Assembly (NCBI GenBank): GCA_943737045.1
Contig: CALSFV010000421.1
Span: forward strand, 62,001 to 126,000
Source: Parapristionchus giblindavisi
Lineage: Eukaryota; Nematoda; Chromadorea; Rhabditida; Diplogasteridae
DNA length: 64,000 nucleotides
Direction: 5' to 3'
Shown here: positions 11,501-23,874 of the stretch, one piece after another
Numbering within the stretch: position 1 is the stretch's first letter
How the letters are laid out: each line of letters opens with the position of its first letter
Notes under the pieces: generated by a model
What the model was told of the DNA's origin: nothing
What the model saw: the letters and a program-made list of their open reading frames with translations, nothing else
The model's database searches: none
Made by a program: the position numbers and the translations under genes

Positions 11501-14500
11501 GTAAGGGTTAGAGAGAATTAGAAAGAGAAGTAGAGAGAGCTGAGAGGGAGAGAGAGAGATAGAGAGAGAGGGGGGGGAGATGAGAAGGAGAGACAAAGAC
11601 AAGGTAAGCGATCCAAGGCCGTATGAGAATAGTCACAGTGGGATACTATGGATAAGAGACTATGTGAAAAGATTTTAGAGCGGACAATTCATTCGGTTAA
11701 TCGCAGCGTACAATTATACTATAATACTTAATTTATAGTATATGCGTGATCAGCCGGGTCAAGGGAAACATGATTGCGGCATTGATAATAACATACCGTG
11801 CTCTGTTCAAAAGTCGCGAAAAGATGATAAAGGAAAACATTTTTTTAAAATTTTTTCTTGAAGCGACATTTGATCATCGCAATTGCATAATATGTCACAC
11901 TAAATATATTAGGAAGTTGTGAAAAAACACAGCTCAAAGAATCCATGAACGGTGGACAAACTATTTGTTTGTCGTCACAAGCGTAGACGGAGGATCTTTG
12001 GCAAACGCCTCCGTCTACGACTGTGACTTCAGGTTTGCCGGCAAAGAGTTTGCGACCGTTCATGGATAGCGTCTCAGACCTCTTCGAGATCTTCAGTAAT
12101 CGTATCCAATGAGATACTACTATCTCCTGAATAATCACTGCCGACGATGGATTGACGATCCTCATCTCCTCCTCTAGCCACTCTTCGGAGTCTTTTCAAT
12201 TTCATAACCAGCACTTCATAACGACGATCTTTCTCCTGTTAGAAATGACACACGAAATCAAATGTACGACATTATGCACAACATAGAATCATCAAGCAGT
12301 CTGTGTTAATGGAAAGATTAGAGGTCATGATAAATGATCAAAGATCAAAGATCATGTTGGATTTTGTCTCATACCAGTCCAGCCTGTCGTAGAGCGGTGA
12401 TGCACTTGGAATATTCGAGCACTTGGTTCCTGCAAAAATTTAAATATTAAAAAAAACTTTATTTATTATTTCCATAGCTATAATATTATTTATTATTTTT
12501 ACTTTGTTTGCTTGAAAATAGCATTGACGAAGCATTTTGTTACACTCTTCTTCTTTGTTATTTGTTCAGCTGTTATTATCGACCTTATTCTGTACATATT
12601 TATTCCATGATGGATAAACAATCATAACTTGTCGTTAATAATTACTATTTCCACTGGTACTAGTATTATTCTTGCACGTTAACAACTACAGTGGTAAAAG
12701 CGTTAGCCTATTCAAAATGCATCACGCTACATAGCGCCCCATAAAAGGAGTTTTTTTCTGAATAAATAAAGTGTTAGAAATTATGTTTATAGTAGCGATG
12801 GCAATGAAATACGCCATAGTAACAAATAAATTTGGTTGAGTCTGTATAGTTTTCTCTCTCAAAAATTATGAAAATTATCAAACCATTAAAAAATTTGAGT
12901 TTGCCAATTGGCATTTTTCGGGAATTTTTAAATTTTCAAAATTTCGAAAATTTTGAATATTGTGAAAAAACTGTTCAGACTCAACCAACATTTTTGGTTG
13001 AGTCTGAACAGTTTTTCCGAATAGTTTTTTTTACATTTCCAAATTTAGCAACGTTTTACCTGTATCTATCGAGTTCTTCCAATTTCTCAGGGAATGTCCT
13101 TTCCCTCTTCAGAAGAGCATTCTCTTTCACGACTCGATCGTGCGAGTCTTTCTAAATTTTGAAATCTACATTTGTTTTAATTTTTCATTTAATGTTCCAG
13201 AAAAAAATTCATTACAGTTCATCGGATTACTATGTATGTACAGTTATTATAGTTTTTTCTGTCTAATTGTCCTTGATTCTCTAGTTAATACTAAATCCTT
13301 ACTAGAGTGAGAAAGTCATCCATTTGATGGGCGACTTTGCTCTCGAGACGTTTCAACTGCAAATTTTCATTTATTTGGTGTTTAATCTTCAATAAACATT
13401 TTATCGTACGTAATAAATAATAATTTCTTTTCAATTCATGTATACCTCTTGAGTGATATTCTTATTCCGTTCATTCAGCTTTCGATTCTGTTCGATGAGA
13501 GGCCGTTGGTTCCTTTCCAACTCGACAATCTTCTTGTTCTACAAAGGGAATGGGTTATAATCACTTCCTCTATAGATTCAAAACACAACCATTCTGGTTT
13601 CATGTTCACGCTTTCTTTGTCAATGAAATATCAGTGTGAGATAGTCATGTGTTGATATGATCATGGAGATGCAATAGTATCTTTATAGTATACACCTCTA
13701 GAACACATGGTGATCAGTACGAAATATTCTAACGCAAAAATGTTAAGAACATCTGGAGTTACGCTCATTTTAAGAAGTCATCTTCACAGCGGAGATTTTC
13801 TGATTACTGAACCCCTTTGCATGCAATGTGTTGATACGATTATGCACTGTATTGCGTAGAATTGTGCGTTCATACCTACTTCAATCGCATATTCAACTCC
13901 TTTCATTCACCAGTTTATAACTCTTTTCACGCGTTCAATCACAAATTGTTGACGTTCATCCGTCTCGACAGTCTTATTTTCCTTTCTTTCTCTAATCCTC
14001 TTCACGCCGCTCCCTCCTCTGTCTCTCTCTCACTTCTGATCGGCTTTGCTCTCAGAATAGTTCGCATGGTTAACTAAGCCGGCGTCACAGTGAGGCCATG
14101 GCCTATGAATTGAATGGATTTGAAAAGAATCAAAAGAAGAGGATGAAAAGAAACGAGGAACGATTCGAAATGTGTCCCTTCCTCTTCATTTCTAATGGAA
14201 GAAGGATAAGACTAGTTTCGTTTTGCTACCGCATAGACAACAACAGCACAAGCACATGTTTCAATGGGGGGGAGGAACATTGGAATAAGCAAACGATTGA
14301 GGAAGGGTGTGGTTGATGGAGATGAACTATCGATAAAGGACGATTGTGTATAGTCATTCATCATTACGCAAAGAACACTTTGACACTTCACCGGTAAACC
14401 CTCACGATAGGGAACTTGTATTACTGGTTCATGAACGCTCGAAGCACGGACAGCTTATACTTGATTATAATCGTTCAACATTCTATTGCATGTACCACGA

Positions 14501-15882
14501 ATAAAATGAGCACATAATCCTATCAGCAAATTAGAAAGAATCTCTTCATGCTTATAGATACAGCTCAAATATTATCGCAATTGCATAAGAAAATTACAAA
14601 TCTTTTGTGATAACCGGTGTAAAAAGTAACACTCGGAAGAAAATATTAGCAAAAAAATGTAAAAATGTACTCACAAGTTCCGCTTTGATCTGATTCATAT
14701 CCGAATTGAGCGTTTCACTCTCCGCCAGACGAAGTTCGACCTCTTCCATTTTGTTGATCCATCGAATCCTTTCACGATCATGCTCCTCTTTGTTCATCTA
14801 CAAAGATCAAAGATCAAAGATCACATATCACATTTTGAAGCTCTGAAAATGTAAAGCAAAATGGTTTTAGCATAAAAGCACAGCACAGACACACTTTTGG
14901 TGGTTGGTGTTCGTTTCTTATCATAATGTACAAAGGGATACCGCGGTGACTACTTGATTGTTGGCGTAAGAAGACAGAGAAGGAACGATTGATAGTTAAC
15001 TGTTCTCAATTGATCTTTTTTCTACCCATATTCCTTCTCTCTCTCTTCGTCTTCGTTGACTTTCTTCATGCTAAAACTCACTATCGATTTGCACTTTGTC
15101 ATTAAGCAACACACGAGCGACCCTCTCCCCTGAACCAATCGAACCGCAGTAAGCCATCGAAATACCTTTATTGCTCATAAAATCACCGTTCGTTTAAAAA
15201 GTTGTCAAATATAAAGACATTATCTCGTAAGCTGTCTCTCCTGTACAGCATACAAGAGGGAATGGGAAGCGAAGAATAGTTGGTCGTGTTCTTCAAAATC
15301 ATTCGAACCCCACATGTCAAACACTATATTTACTCATTATGTTTATCATCGTTAGACTGTGATTCCGGCGCTCTTTTCTTTTCGTCTCGGCAAATGTTTC
15401 CGGTGTATTGACCCACCAAATGTAACATGCTGATACTCTGCGATCGTTTCATAGTCATGGTCAGCCGTGTAATAGATCCAGCTGTAAGAGGAGATTGATG
15501 GATAGAGATGCAAGTATATTGGGGGAAAGGAGGGTGAAGGGTCGGATGGTGAGAGAGGAAGGGGAAGTGAAGAAACGGTGATGTTAAGAAGGGGAAAGGA
15601 GATAGGGGTGAAAGAGAAATGAGGAGAGTAACACACATCAAAGGGTTTGTGTGATATGCATGATATCCACTGTGGATCAGGAGAGGTGCGAAGAAGAAGG
15701 GTGGGGATATCGGAGGGGAGAGGTAGAGAGGTAGAGGGAGATCATGGAAAAGAAGTAAATGCATGGATGAGCAGATCAAATGAGAGGCCGTAAAGATTGT
15801 ATGTAGAGAGAGAGAAGGAGAGAGAGAGAGAGAGAGAGAAGAAGAAGAAGAAGAAGAGAGAGAGGGAGAGAAGGAGAGAGAA

Positions 15883-15933
<51 letters not shown>

Positions 15934-16058
15934 GAGAGAGAGGGAGAGAGGGAGAGAGAGAAAGAGAGAGAGAGAGGAACGAGTATAACAGGCATTGATA
16001 CAGGATCAATTCATATCCCCCATGTCCAGTCAGTGTGGGTGATCTAAGAAGTGTCTAC

Positions 16059-16107
<49 letters not shown>

Positions 16108-16586
16108 ACCTTATCAATAATAACGTCTGGTCCGATACACGAGTCATCCGAGGAATATACAATTTAGAATAAACGAACATTCCTCATCAAAATTTGTTGA
16201 ATAAAACATATTCATTGAATATTGTCCACTTTTCGCGCACTTTTCGTACTTTTCTTGTCTATATTTAATAATTTATCATACATTGAATACATGTGACAAC
16301 AAGTGATAAATAAATAGTGAAAATTATGTTTCACACTATTTATTTATCACAAATTAAATTACTTATTCTCGATTTTTGGAGACTAGGGGAAATGGAATAA
16401 GAACAGGGGGTCTATTGTAATGATAAGTGACATGATTACAACAGGATGATTAGTTGAATGACCAAAAAAGAGACTGATGAAGGAACGAGACAAAGAGAAA
16501 GTGAGAACGGGATTGGTTTAATATGGAGATGAAAAGATATGAGTAAAAGTGGAAAGAGGTAACGAGAGAGATAGAGAGATTGAGAG

Positions 16587-16627
<41 letters not shown>

Positions 16628-17878
16628 GATTGAGAGAGAGAGTGAGAGAGAGAGTGAGAGAGAGAGATTGAGAGAGGCATAGAAGCACAGAGTGATTGAA
16701 ATGGAGAGAATCAGAAATGGTAATGCGAAAGAGAAAGTGTACTACACTAATGAGCGTGATCCGACATAAACCTCAATTTGGTTTGCATGAGATGAGAAAG
16801 TGAAATGGAGAAAGTAGATAGGGTCATAAGGAAGACTAGATGACAAAGTGGGCATTCACAGAAGCTCACTGTTGCCTATTTCAGGCCGTGTCAATGAGGT
16901 ACAGTGACGTTCTGCTCAAATATTGTGAAAATATAAGAATATCATTTTTTGCCACAAACTCTTATCGGCTTCTTTCTTATGAAAACCTAAGAATATGAGC
17001 ACCGCTAATATGAGCAATAACAGTAATGAGAAGATCGCATGGAGATTGTAATCGCAATACAGGTAACTGACCGAGAATGACCGAGATATGCATTCAACAA
17101 TGCTAGATTAGACTAGAAATGTAAGGAGGAAAAGAGACGTGAAGGGAACGGTGCGGGAACTGCCCCTATCAGAGGGGGATATTCTATGAACAGAAGGACT
17201 CCTCCCTCGTGGGGGAGGGATATGAGGGGCTTGGTACAGACACGAGGATGGAGAGGCCAGTCATTACAGTGGCCATCTGTTCATCATCCCAGCTGTGAAG
17301 AGGTGAGACATGATAGGAGGAATGAGGGGAGGTTAGAAGGGGAAAGATGAGGTGAATTGAAACTAGAGGAGAGCTTAGAAAGAGGGAGAGAGAGAGACAG
17401 AGAGAGCTAAAGACACAGCTGGCAGCAACTTCTCGAGGATGACCATGGTCATTTTGATTGAATACGAGACCTCAATGAATGAAGTATAGAAGAAGATGAT
17501 GATAAAGGAGAGAAGGAACCGTGTTTCTCTTATCACAAGAAGAACAAGGAAACGATGCTCCACCCCATGGAGTCTTCTTCATTCACGTTCTCAATACACT
17601 CCCTTCCCTCTACCCCCTCCCCTCTACCCCCCCCCCCCCCCCCCCCTCTCCCCCCCCCCGTCTCTCCTCCACTTTCTCCTCTAATCTCCAATGTTTGGCA
17701 ATGGTCTTGTCCTCAATTTCGAATCAGGATCATTATTATGATCATATCTATCACTAATCAAATGAATTGACAATAGAGATGATCCCTCTCTCGATCAGAG
17801 AGGAGAACGACAAACGAGTCTCACTGCGGCATCTTATCATCTCATTTACCCTACCCGCTCCCACCCTCTCCTCTCCTT

Positions 17879-17934
<56 letters not shown>

Positions 17935-20287
17935 TCTCTTGTTCCTAAATTCTCTCCACCCCACCTTCCTCTACCAATCTTTCTCCCTCCCTATCCCTCT
18001 AACTTCTAAATCCTCCCTGTATCAACCCCCTTTTACTTTCCTGAATGATTTCCCACGTAGTTTAAAATCTCCTTGGCTGCAAATTAGGCACGGATCACGG
18101 ATTTGACTAATGTGTTGCATTGATTAGGATCAAATGAATTCATTAAATCAAAACAAGTAATGCAACGCCCATAGGGTCATTGGTCTTTATATTTCAATTC
18201 CGATAGTTGCCAGTCCTACTTTGGCAATTGCTCACTACAGTAAGGTACTATGACAAAAAAACAATAAAGAATAAGATTAGCCCCGATATCTCTTTAAGCA
18301 GAAATTAAAGGGACGGTATCCCTTGGAGAATTATACGTTCAAATTCGCGGAAGATCCCCATGCAGAAAAGTCGAACTAAAGCATTTCAAAGAAATCAGCA
18401 AAAGTCTCGACCCGATCTGGTATTCGAACCCTTCGGACACGGCGAAAGAAAGCGCCCTAGACCACTTGGCCAACTAGAGATGTTAGGGCTTTGTTGGAAA
18501 GTGATATGTCTGTCCAAGATGCGACACATTTGCATAGACGGGTTATATTAAGAGGCATCATAGATATTTCCTATGTAAATCAAATTTCGATTAGCATACA
18601 CTGCAACAATATGTGATTTGCATCAAATATCGATGCTCCAGCCAAGCTCCAGCGTGGAAATCAATCGCGCATTCCTTAAACTACAGTACGATAGTTCGTC
18701 AATTCGTGGTGGGACAAAATTTCACTTTCGAACATTTTCGGAATTTCAATCAATATATTTATGGGAAACTCTCCCTTTAAGGTGTGATTTCTATGGAGTC
18801 CTTTTGCAGGGTTTTCTCTGAAGTGCAGTCTCGATCTTTGACCGGAGGGGTGATTGAGTAGGCGATGAAAAGTGAGGATTGGCTATGGGACTGAGAAATA
18901 AAGAGGGATGAGGATAGGGAGGGAGGGCTAGAGATAGGAGAGGGAGGGAACGAGATGTGGGGGAGCAAGACAGAAGGAGGAACGGAGAGAGAGTGGTTGA
19001 CTAGCTCGTGATAGATGCTTTCAGCACACAAATAACAACCTTCACAACAGAGGAGAGGAGTCGAGATGGCACAAACCAAAGTTATTTTAGATAATGTCAT
19101 GAGGTCGACCCTAAATAACACCGACAACAATAGTTTTGAATGCATACTTATGTGAAGAACTACCCACGCTTCCTAAGATTAAATTTTCGCTGATAGGACA
19201 ATTTAAGGTTAGTATAATGTCACAAGAAGATGTATAATATGCAAGCATGAGTAGATCAGCCTTATCATATTTTTCTATTCTACCATGCACTCACTTCATT
19301 CATTCATGTAAATTTACGTTTTGCATTGAAATTCCAATGATTCGCTCACATAAGTGAATTCAGAGAAAGTCTTCTGTCTTTGTAATGAGTATTTCTGTCG
19401 TCGGTCACGTGCTCGATCCGTGATGGAAACTGGTGATCGACCCGACTCCCAGCAGTTTATCAACTAAGGACACTATTGTCACACATACATTTCGCCCATA
19501 TTTTTGCGAGAGGTGTGTCTCATATACTACCTTCTGCGTAGAAGCTTACATCCCAAATTTATGTTTGGGTTGTGTTTGTGTTTTTTACTACGATTTACAA
19601 AGATTTCTTTGACTTATTGATTTTTTTGACAACTCAGATGGACAAAATCTCGAAAGCTGATTGAAATTCGTAATAGATAAGATAAGAATGTAATCACTCT
19701 TCACTATAATTCATTGCGTATGTGATGGCAGGATGAATGAGACGAAGTGAATAGTGTAATGCGTGGTCTATCGGGAAATGAAAGATGATGGAGGAGAAAA
19801 GGGGACAAAAACGTTCGCTAATGTGATTGGAGGCATTCGAGAATAATGTGAGAGATGCTAGGGGACTGCAGATTCGTTTCACACATTTTGACAGTTCAGA
19901 CTAGAAATGAGTGGAAATTATGGTTTATCACGTTTTGTGCGTTCGCAACAATTGTTCGATCCAACTACGTGATAATTATGTAATTATAACAATTTCCACG
20001 TGTAATTCTGGACGGAAGAAAAAATGGAAAATGGGAATGGGAATGGAAGCCTTTTCATATATTTTACCTTTATTATTTTCCCTATTTCTACCATTTTCAA
20101 TTGAATTTATGCGATGTGTGATAGTTTCTATGTTTTCTTCATCTCTTAATTGATCGATCATTAATAGCAATTTGATAATGATTAAATAGCTTACATAAGT
20201 GACTCCTCCGAATGCTTTTCCTCCTCCACTCGAAATGGACATCGATCGAGTAGAGCTCATTGAGCGTCCCAAGCCATTACCCGACAT
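5512..20287 (-). CDS. Large coiled-coil protein, about 22 exons (3' part tentative)
   Basis: Minus-strand exons: 20195-20287, 14675-14797, 13446-13538, 13303-13356, 13060-13151, 12375-12429, 12080-12235, 11064-11228, 10907-10987, 10792-10854, 10515-10577, 10196-10318, 9962-10030 (weak), 9564-9676, 9280-9433, 9108-9178, 8966-9041, 8719-8834, 8478-8523, then 6988-7128, 6495-6539 and 5512-5739. All junctions keep phase, giving about 740 residues. The start is the ATG at 20287, 53 nt after an ATTGCAG site that looks like a spliced-leader acceptor. The first 31 residues form a Ser/Gly-rich head (MSGNGLGRSMSSTRSMSISS). Most of the rest is heptad-like Glu/Lys/Arg/Leu coiled coil, broken by acidic Ser-rich linkers (for example SDYSGDSSIS). 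The last exon is Ser/Asp-rich. A cytoskeletal or centrosomal scaffold is an inference; I do not recognise the orthologue. Doubts: the donor after 12080 is GTCTGA, which read through gives an immediate stop, so there could be two genes. The last three exons could also belong to a separate gene. Confidence 0.68.
7314..8341 (+). CDS. Small membrane protein, four exons, unknown family
   Basis: Exons 7314-7387, 7776-7791 (a 16 nt micro-exon), 7858-7986 and 8159-8341 join in phase to about 133 residues ending at TAG. The start ATG lies 25 nt after ATGTTGCAG at 7281-7289, a likely spliced-leader acceptor. The N-terminus is Pro/Arg-rich (MSPPPRPRGLQ). A hydrophobic segment in exon 3 (HTAIAFFFPFFLICANVTYA) should span the membrane. 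The C-terminal 60 residues are polar with many Lys, Asp and Pro. The gene lies on the strand opposite the coiled-coil gene: nested in its intron if 5512-7128 belongs to that gene, convergent with it otherwise. I do not recognise the family. Confidence 0.6.
9720..9770. repeat. AT-only palindromic tract in intron
   Basis: A stretch of TTAATTTAATTATAATTAAATTA-like sequence folds on itself. It sits inside an intron of the coiled-coil gene. Simple sequence, no other signal. Confidence 0.5.
11941..12066. mobile_element. Foldback element next to a suspect splice site
   Basis: The ends are ATCCATGAACGGT and ACCGTTCATGGAT (13 bp inverted). Inside is a second strong stem, CGTAGACGGAGG with CCTCCGTCTACG. 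The element is 126 bp with no ORF of its own and starts 13 nt downstream of the exon ending at 12080 on the minus strand. It looks like a non-autonomous insertion in that intron. Confidence 0.65.
12966..13016. repeat. 23 bp perfect hairpin in intron
   Basis: Arms 12966-12988 and 12994-13016 are perfect inverted copies with a 5 nt loop. The stem core is CTGTTCAGACTCAACCAA. A diverged copy of the arm (GGTTGAGTCTGTATAG) lies at about 12834, so the unit may be the end of a slightly larger element. Confidence 0.7.
15805..15974. repeat. GA microsatellite, about 170 bp
   Basis: An almost pure purine strand of GAGA with GAAGAA and GGGAGA interruptions. It produces artificial Arg-Glu and Ser-Leu frames. 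Confidence 0.95.
16062..16103. repeat. CT microsatellite
   Basis: A pure CT dinucleotide run of about 21 units. Confidence 0.95.
16566..16676. repeat. GA microsatellite
   Basis: A GA run with GATAGA and GATTGA interruptions, about 110 bp. Confidence 0.95.
17625..17661. repeat. Poly-C run
   Basis: Two C homopolymer stretches separated by TCTC, within a longer pyrimidine-rich region (17590-17670). Confidence 0.9.
17886..17929. repeat. CT microsatellite
   Basis: A pure CT run of about 22 units. Confidence 0.95.
18410..18485 (-). repeat. tRNA-like sequence (probable SINE head or tRNA pseudogene)
   Basis: Read on the minus strand it has an A-box-like segment (TGGCCAAGTGGTCTAGG) and a B box (GGGTTCGAATACC) at tRNA spacing. 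A partial anticodon stem is visible but there is no clean acceptor stem. This fits a tRNA-derived retroposon or decayed tRNA better than a working tRNA. Confidence 0.5.
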
Positions 20288-20339
20288 TGAGAATCCCTCT
20301 CACGATCCCTAACGATCGAGGATATCAACTATGGGAGAC

Positions 20340-20350
20340 TCTGCAATTAT
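20340..20350 (-). promoter_or_regulatory. Probable trans-splice acceptor of the coiled-coil gene
   Basis: Read on the minus strand, TATAATTGCAG precedes a 53 nt leader and the ATG at 20287. No upstream coding exon is visible, so a spliced-leader acceptor is more likely than a cis acceptor. This is inferred from position and consensus only. Confidence 0.5.
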
Positions 20351-23300
20351 ATATTAAAATTCTGTTTGTATCTTATGTACAAATTAATAAATCATTGTGG
20401 ATTTATAAATCAAGTTGTCGCACGAGTCCCTGACTTTTTTTCGGGCATATTTTTGAAACGCTCCGATTTGACATAAACAGAGCACAACATAGAGCAGATT
20501 GATAGCACAACACCTTATTTGACTTCGATATTCCTCTCTAATAGGCAAAGTCGGATCCATCTAACAACGTTGCTGTTTTTTTAGACCCTGATAGCTGTTC
20601 GCCACTCACAATCAGATATTGCGAAAAGGATTTCGAAGATTTGAAAAGCCAAACTTTTTAAAAAAAATCTCGAGGACTCAATAGGATAAGATTTTGAGGT
20701 TTAACATGCATCTCTAATTTTATAATTCCATGAGTCCATATGAAATGATATGAAATGACTAATCAAAAGGAGACATCCCTAAACATAATTTTCACGGCAA
20801 CAAATGAGGGTATCAGTTCGTTGGTAAATAAGAGGCAATACCTAGGAAATAATGACCCGGCTGGACAGTCTTTGTCCATGTACCGTACACTACTGTCTGC
20901 ACCATTCGCGATATTTCTTATAAACCCTCGGTTGCCCATACTATGATGGGAAGTAAGAGAGTCAGTTTCTTTATCTCACAGTTCCAAAAGATATGGCAAG
21001 ATTGTACCGATACTCGTTGAAAAAAATACTATTGAGCTATTGTCGTTCGTTTGAAGAAAGAATGACAACGAAAAATTCTTTAAAAAGTGAGGAACTTATG
21101 CAACAATACGATAACTGTAGAACAAAAAAATTCAACGATAGAAACAATAAGGATTATAGCAATTGAAAAACAACTGGATATCGTCATTATCGACTCGATT
21201 TGCATTCAATAGTGAACGAGAAAGAACAGTTATTGAGGAAAGAAAGAGGGAGATTGAGAAAGAAGGGGAGATGAGATATGACGTTATGGTTACTGTGTGA
21301 AGAGTGAACAGAGAGAGAGAGAGACAACAATGGTCAGATAAAATGAATCACAATCCTGTTAAAAATAAGTTGTCAATCATTCCTTCTATGATCAAAGCAA
21401 ATTTCCAAGGCAAATAGTTGATTAAATTAATGGCGCATTTATGATCGCCGACTATAAAGGGAGCTGATAACATATCACATGAGAATAATGACAAAAATCA
21501 CTGATTTTGTTCTGGAGAAGCTGATACGCAATTAAGCATTCCATTCGACTCCCGGTTTGCAATTCCTTCAAAATGCGACACGTTCTAATTGTTGAAAGGC
21601 GCTGAGATTGAGTGGAACGCGGATGCGATAACTAAAAGGAATAGAGAACAAGAACGATACATTGAATATAGGAGGGGATTGTATATGCCGTCATAAATAG
21701 TACACACCACCACTACTCAAAATAATTTTAGACCTTGAGAAGACCGCATTTTAGAGCGACCGTATATGTTTGAAAATAATTGTAGCAAAAACTTACAACA
21801 ACAAAACAAGACTGGGTACTAAATTTACGTTATATTAAGTATGATATTTTCTAAGATCACGGAATAGAATAAATATAGGCAAGGAAAACAGTGATCTCGA
21901 ATGGACGGAACGCTTTATTGAAGAAAAGGAATGGATAGTAGAGTTCGATAACTTTGATCTCTGAGGCCGAGTAGAATAATTATTCGATGTATCAAACCCC
22001 AATTATACACAAGACAATATGAGAGGAGCCAATTCATGCCTATATCACTCTCCCCTCGCTCTCCTTCCATCTCTTCTATGCCTCTCCTCCCTCTATCTAT
22101 AATCATCCAATCATTCAACCTTCTGAGATATCTCGCCACTCTTGATCACAGCTAATCTCTAATCTCTCTTCTCTCTCGACTCATCTACCCTCCTCCCCTC
22201 ATCATCTCCCTTGGACAACAACAAACACCAGCTGTGTCTTGGGCTCCTCTGCTAGTGTCTGAACTTCAATGACTGCATCGTGTGCGATAGGGGATAGTAG
22301 ATGGGGAAAAGAAGAGAGATATGGAGTGAGAAGTAGGAGTAGAAGCACGGATATTGGTAGATACAGCCAGAGATAGTGATAGACGGAGGGATGAGATATA
22401 AGAATTATAGACAATTGATAGAGAGAGGTCCAATGAAGAAGGGGTGGTCGATGGTTCATGAGAGATAGAGAAGATGAGACATAGTACAACAGAATGGATT
22501 GGTGAGAGACTTGTTTATGATGAAGAAGATAACAGTTGGAGGAGAGTTCAGTCACGTTGTGAGGTCGAAGAGGTGGGTGTTGCAATGATGAGATATGACT
22601 AAAACACACATTTCTATATAATCGAGCTGCTATGATAAGTTATCCAAAGCATAAGAAAACATAAGAAGCGATTCTATGACCATCATAAATATGATCATGG
22701 GATGTATGAGAAGACAGTTGAACAGTCAAAGTGAAGGATGGATCATGTTAAGGGTAAAGAAGAAGTGAAAGAAGGAAAAGAGTAGAAGAGCTGGTCAAAT
22801 AGTCATGTACAGAAGTGGGAAGAGGATACAGTGAAGGAGAGATTGAGAGGGGAAGAGGAGAGGGAGGGTGGTAGAATGTCGTCAACGGCGAGAATATCCC
22901 ATTACAGCATTTCTTCGTCGACTTTTGTTTAAATTGGCAACGGGTACTCAGCGTGTACTTCATTTTTTGCATTATCTATCTTGTTCTGCAATTGAAACTT
23001 TTTTTGATTGTCGGATTTCGTATACTTTTAGCTAGTATAATACAATTAGAAAAAATTCAAATTAATTTGAATTTCGGACAACCTTTGGGCAGCTTGCTAT
23101 AAATTGGAATCTCTCTAACTAACTAACTATCTAACTTTGATTGAATTCAATCACTTGTCTCAACACAAAAATAAGAATGCACAGCACATCCTCGAAAAAT
23201 ACAAAGAACTTGATTCAGACTCTTTCTTCCCATCCACTCTTCATCACTCCGTCCATACTCTCAAGGGAGGAAAGTGTTAACAAGAATGAAAAGGAGCAGA

Positions 23301-23870
23301 GGTCAAAACATGATATATCGAAGTGAAAATGAAGTATTAGAAACTATACTCATTAACATAAACGAAACAAAACAATATCTTCAAAATGAAAAGTTGTTAG
23401 TCACGATAGTTGTTATTAGATATTATTTCTATTATTTCGATCAGTTATTCTGAACGAGGAAATTATATAGGGAGAAAGAGTGGGCTAGTCTCCACAAAGG
23501 TGTATGCAAAGAGGAACGATTTGTGTCTTATCAAGCCGAGATATCTACAGGCTAGACGTGTTCGGGACAGTGGGTGAATGAATTGACACGGCTTCGAATT
23601 AGGAAGATTTAGATTGAAGATGAGAGGAAGGAGAGATGGGAGAGGAGCCGAAGAGAGGGTTGAGAGAACGATAGAGCTATGAGAGAGCAAGTGGGAAGAG
23701 AAAGATGAAGACGGTAGTGAGAGGGTCAGATAGTATTGTAAGATACGAGAAACCATTCGAATAGAGACTTTACCTCACTCGGCAATTCAAAATGAGAAGA
23801 AGAAGGAGGAGATTCGTCCTATGCTAGGAATGGAGAACGAAAAGGGGGAACTTGTCCGTTCTCTCCATGC
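20351..23870. other. Intergenic, no supported gene
   Basis: The interval contains AT-rich unique sequence and, at 22000-22900, GA/CT-skewed sequence whose open frames are low complexity. No exon chain is visible. Confidence 0.55.
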
Positions 23871-23874
23871 TTAA

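Larger units (their letters stand above)
14798..20194. other. 5.4 kb first intron filled with simple repeats
   Basis: Between exons 1 and 2 of the coiled-coil gene I see no exon that keeps phase. The interval holds long GA tracts (15805-15974, 16566-16676), CT tracts (16062-16103, 17886-17929), a poly-C run (about 17630-17660) and a tRNA-like element at 18410-18485. Open frames here are repeat translations. Confidence 0.65.

Noticed and set aside
13862..14316. Two plus-strand ORFs of about 70 codons
   Set aside because: They lie in an intron of the opposite-strand gene, have no splice partners and no recognisable sequence.
15330..16009. Long open frames (up to 221 codons) rich in Ser/Leu or Arg/Glu
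   Set aside because: They are translations of GA/CT microsatellites. All frames are open because the repeat lacks stops, and there is no splice context.
5512..20287. Intermediate-filament identity for the coiled-coil gene
   Set aside because: The Ser/Gly head and coiled coil are suggestive, but the conserved rod-start and rod-end motifs of intermediate filaments are not found in the exons.
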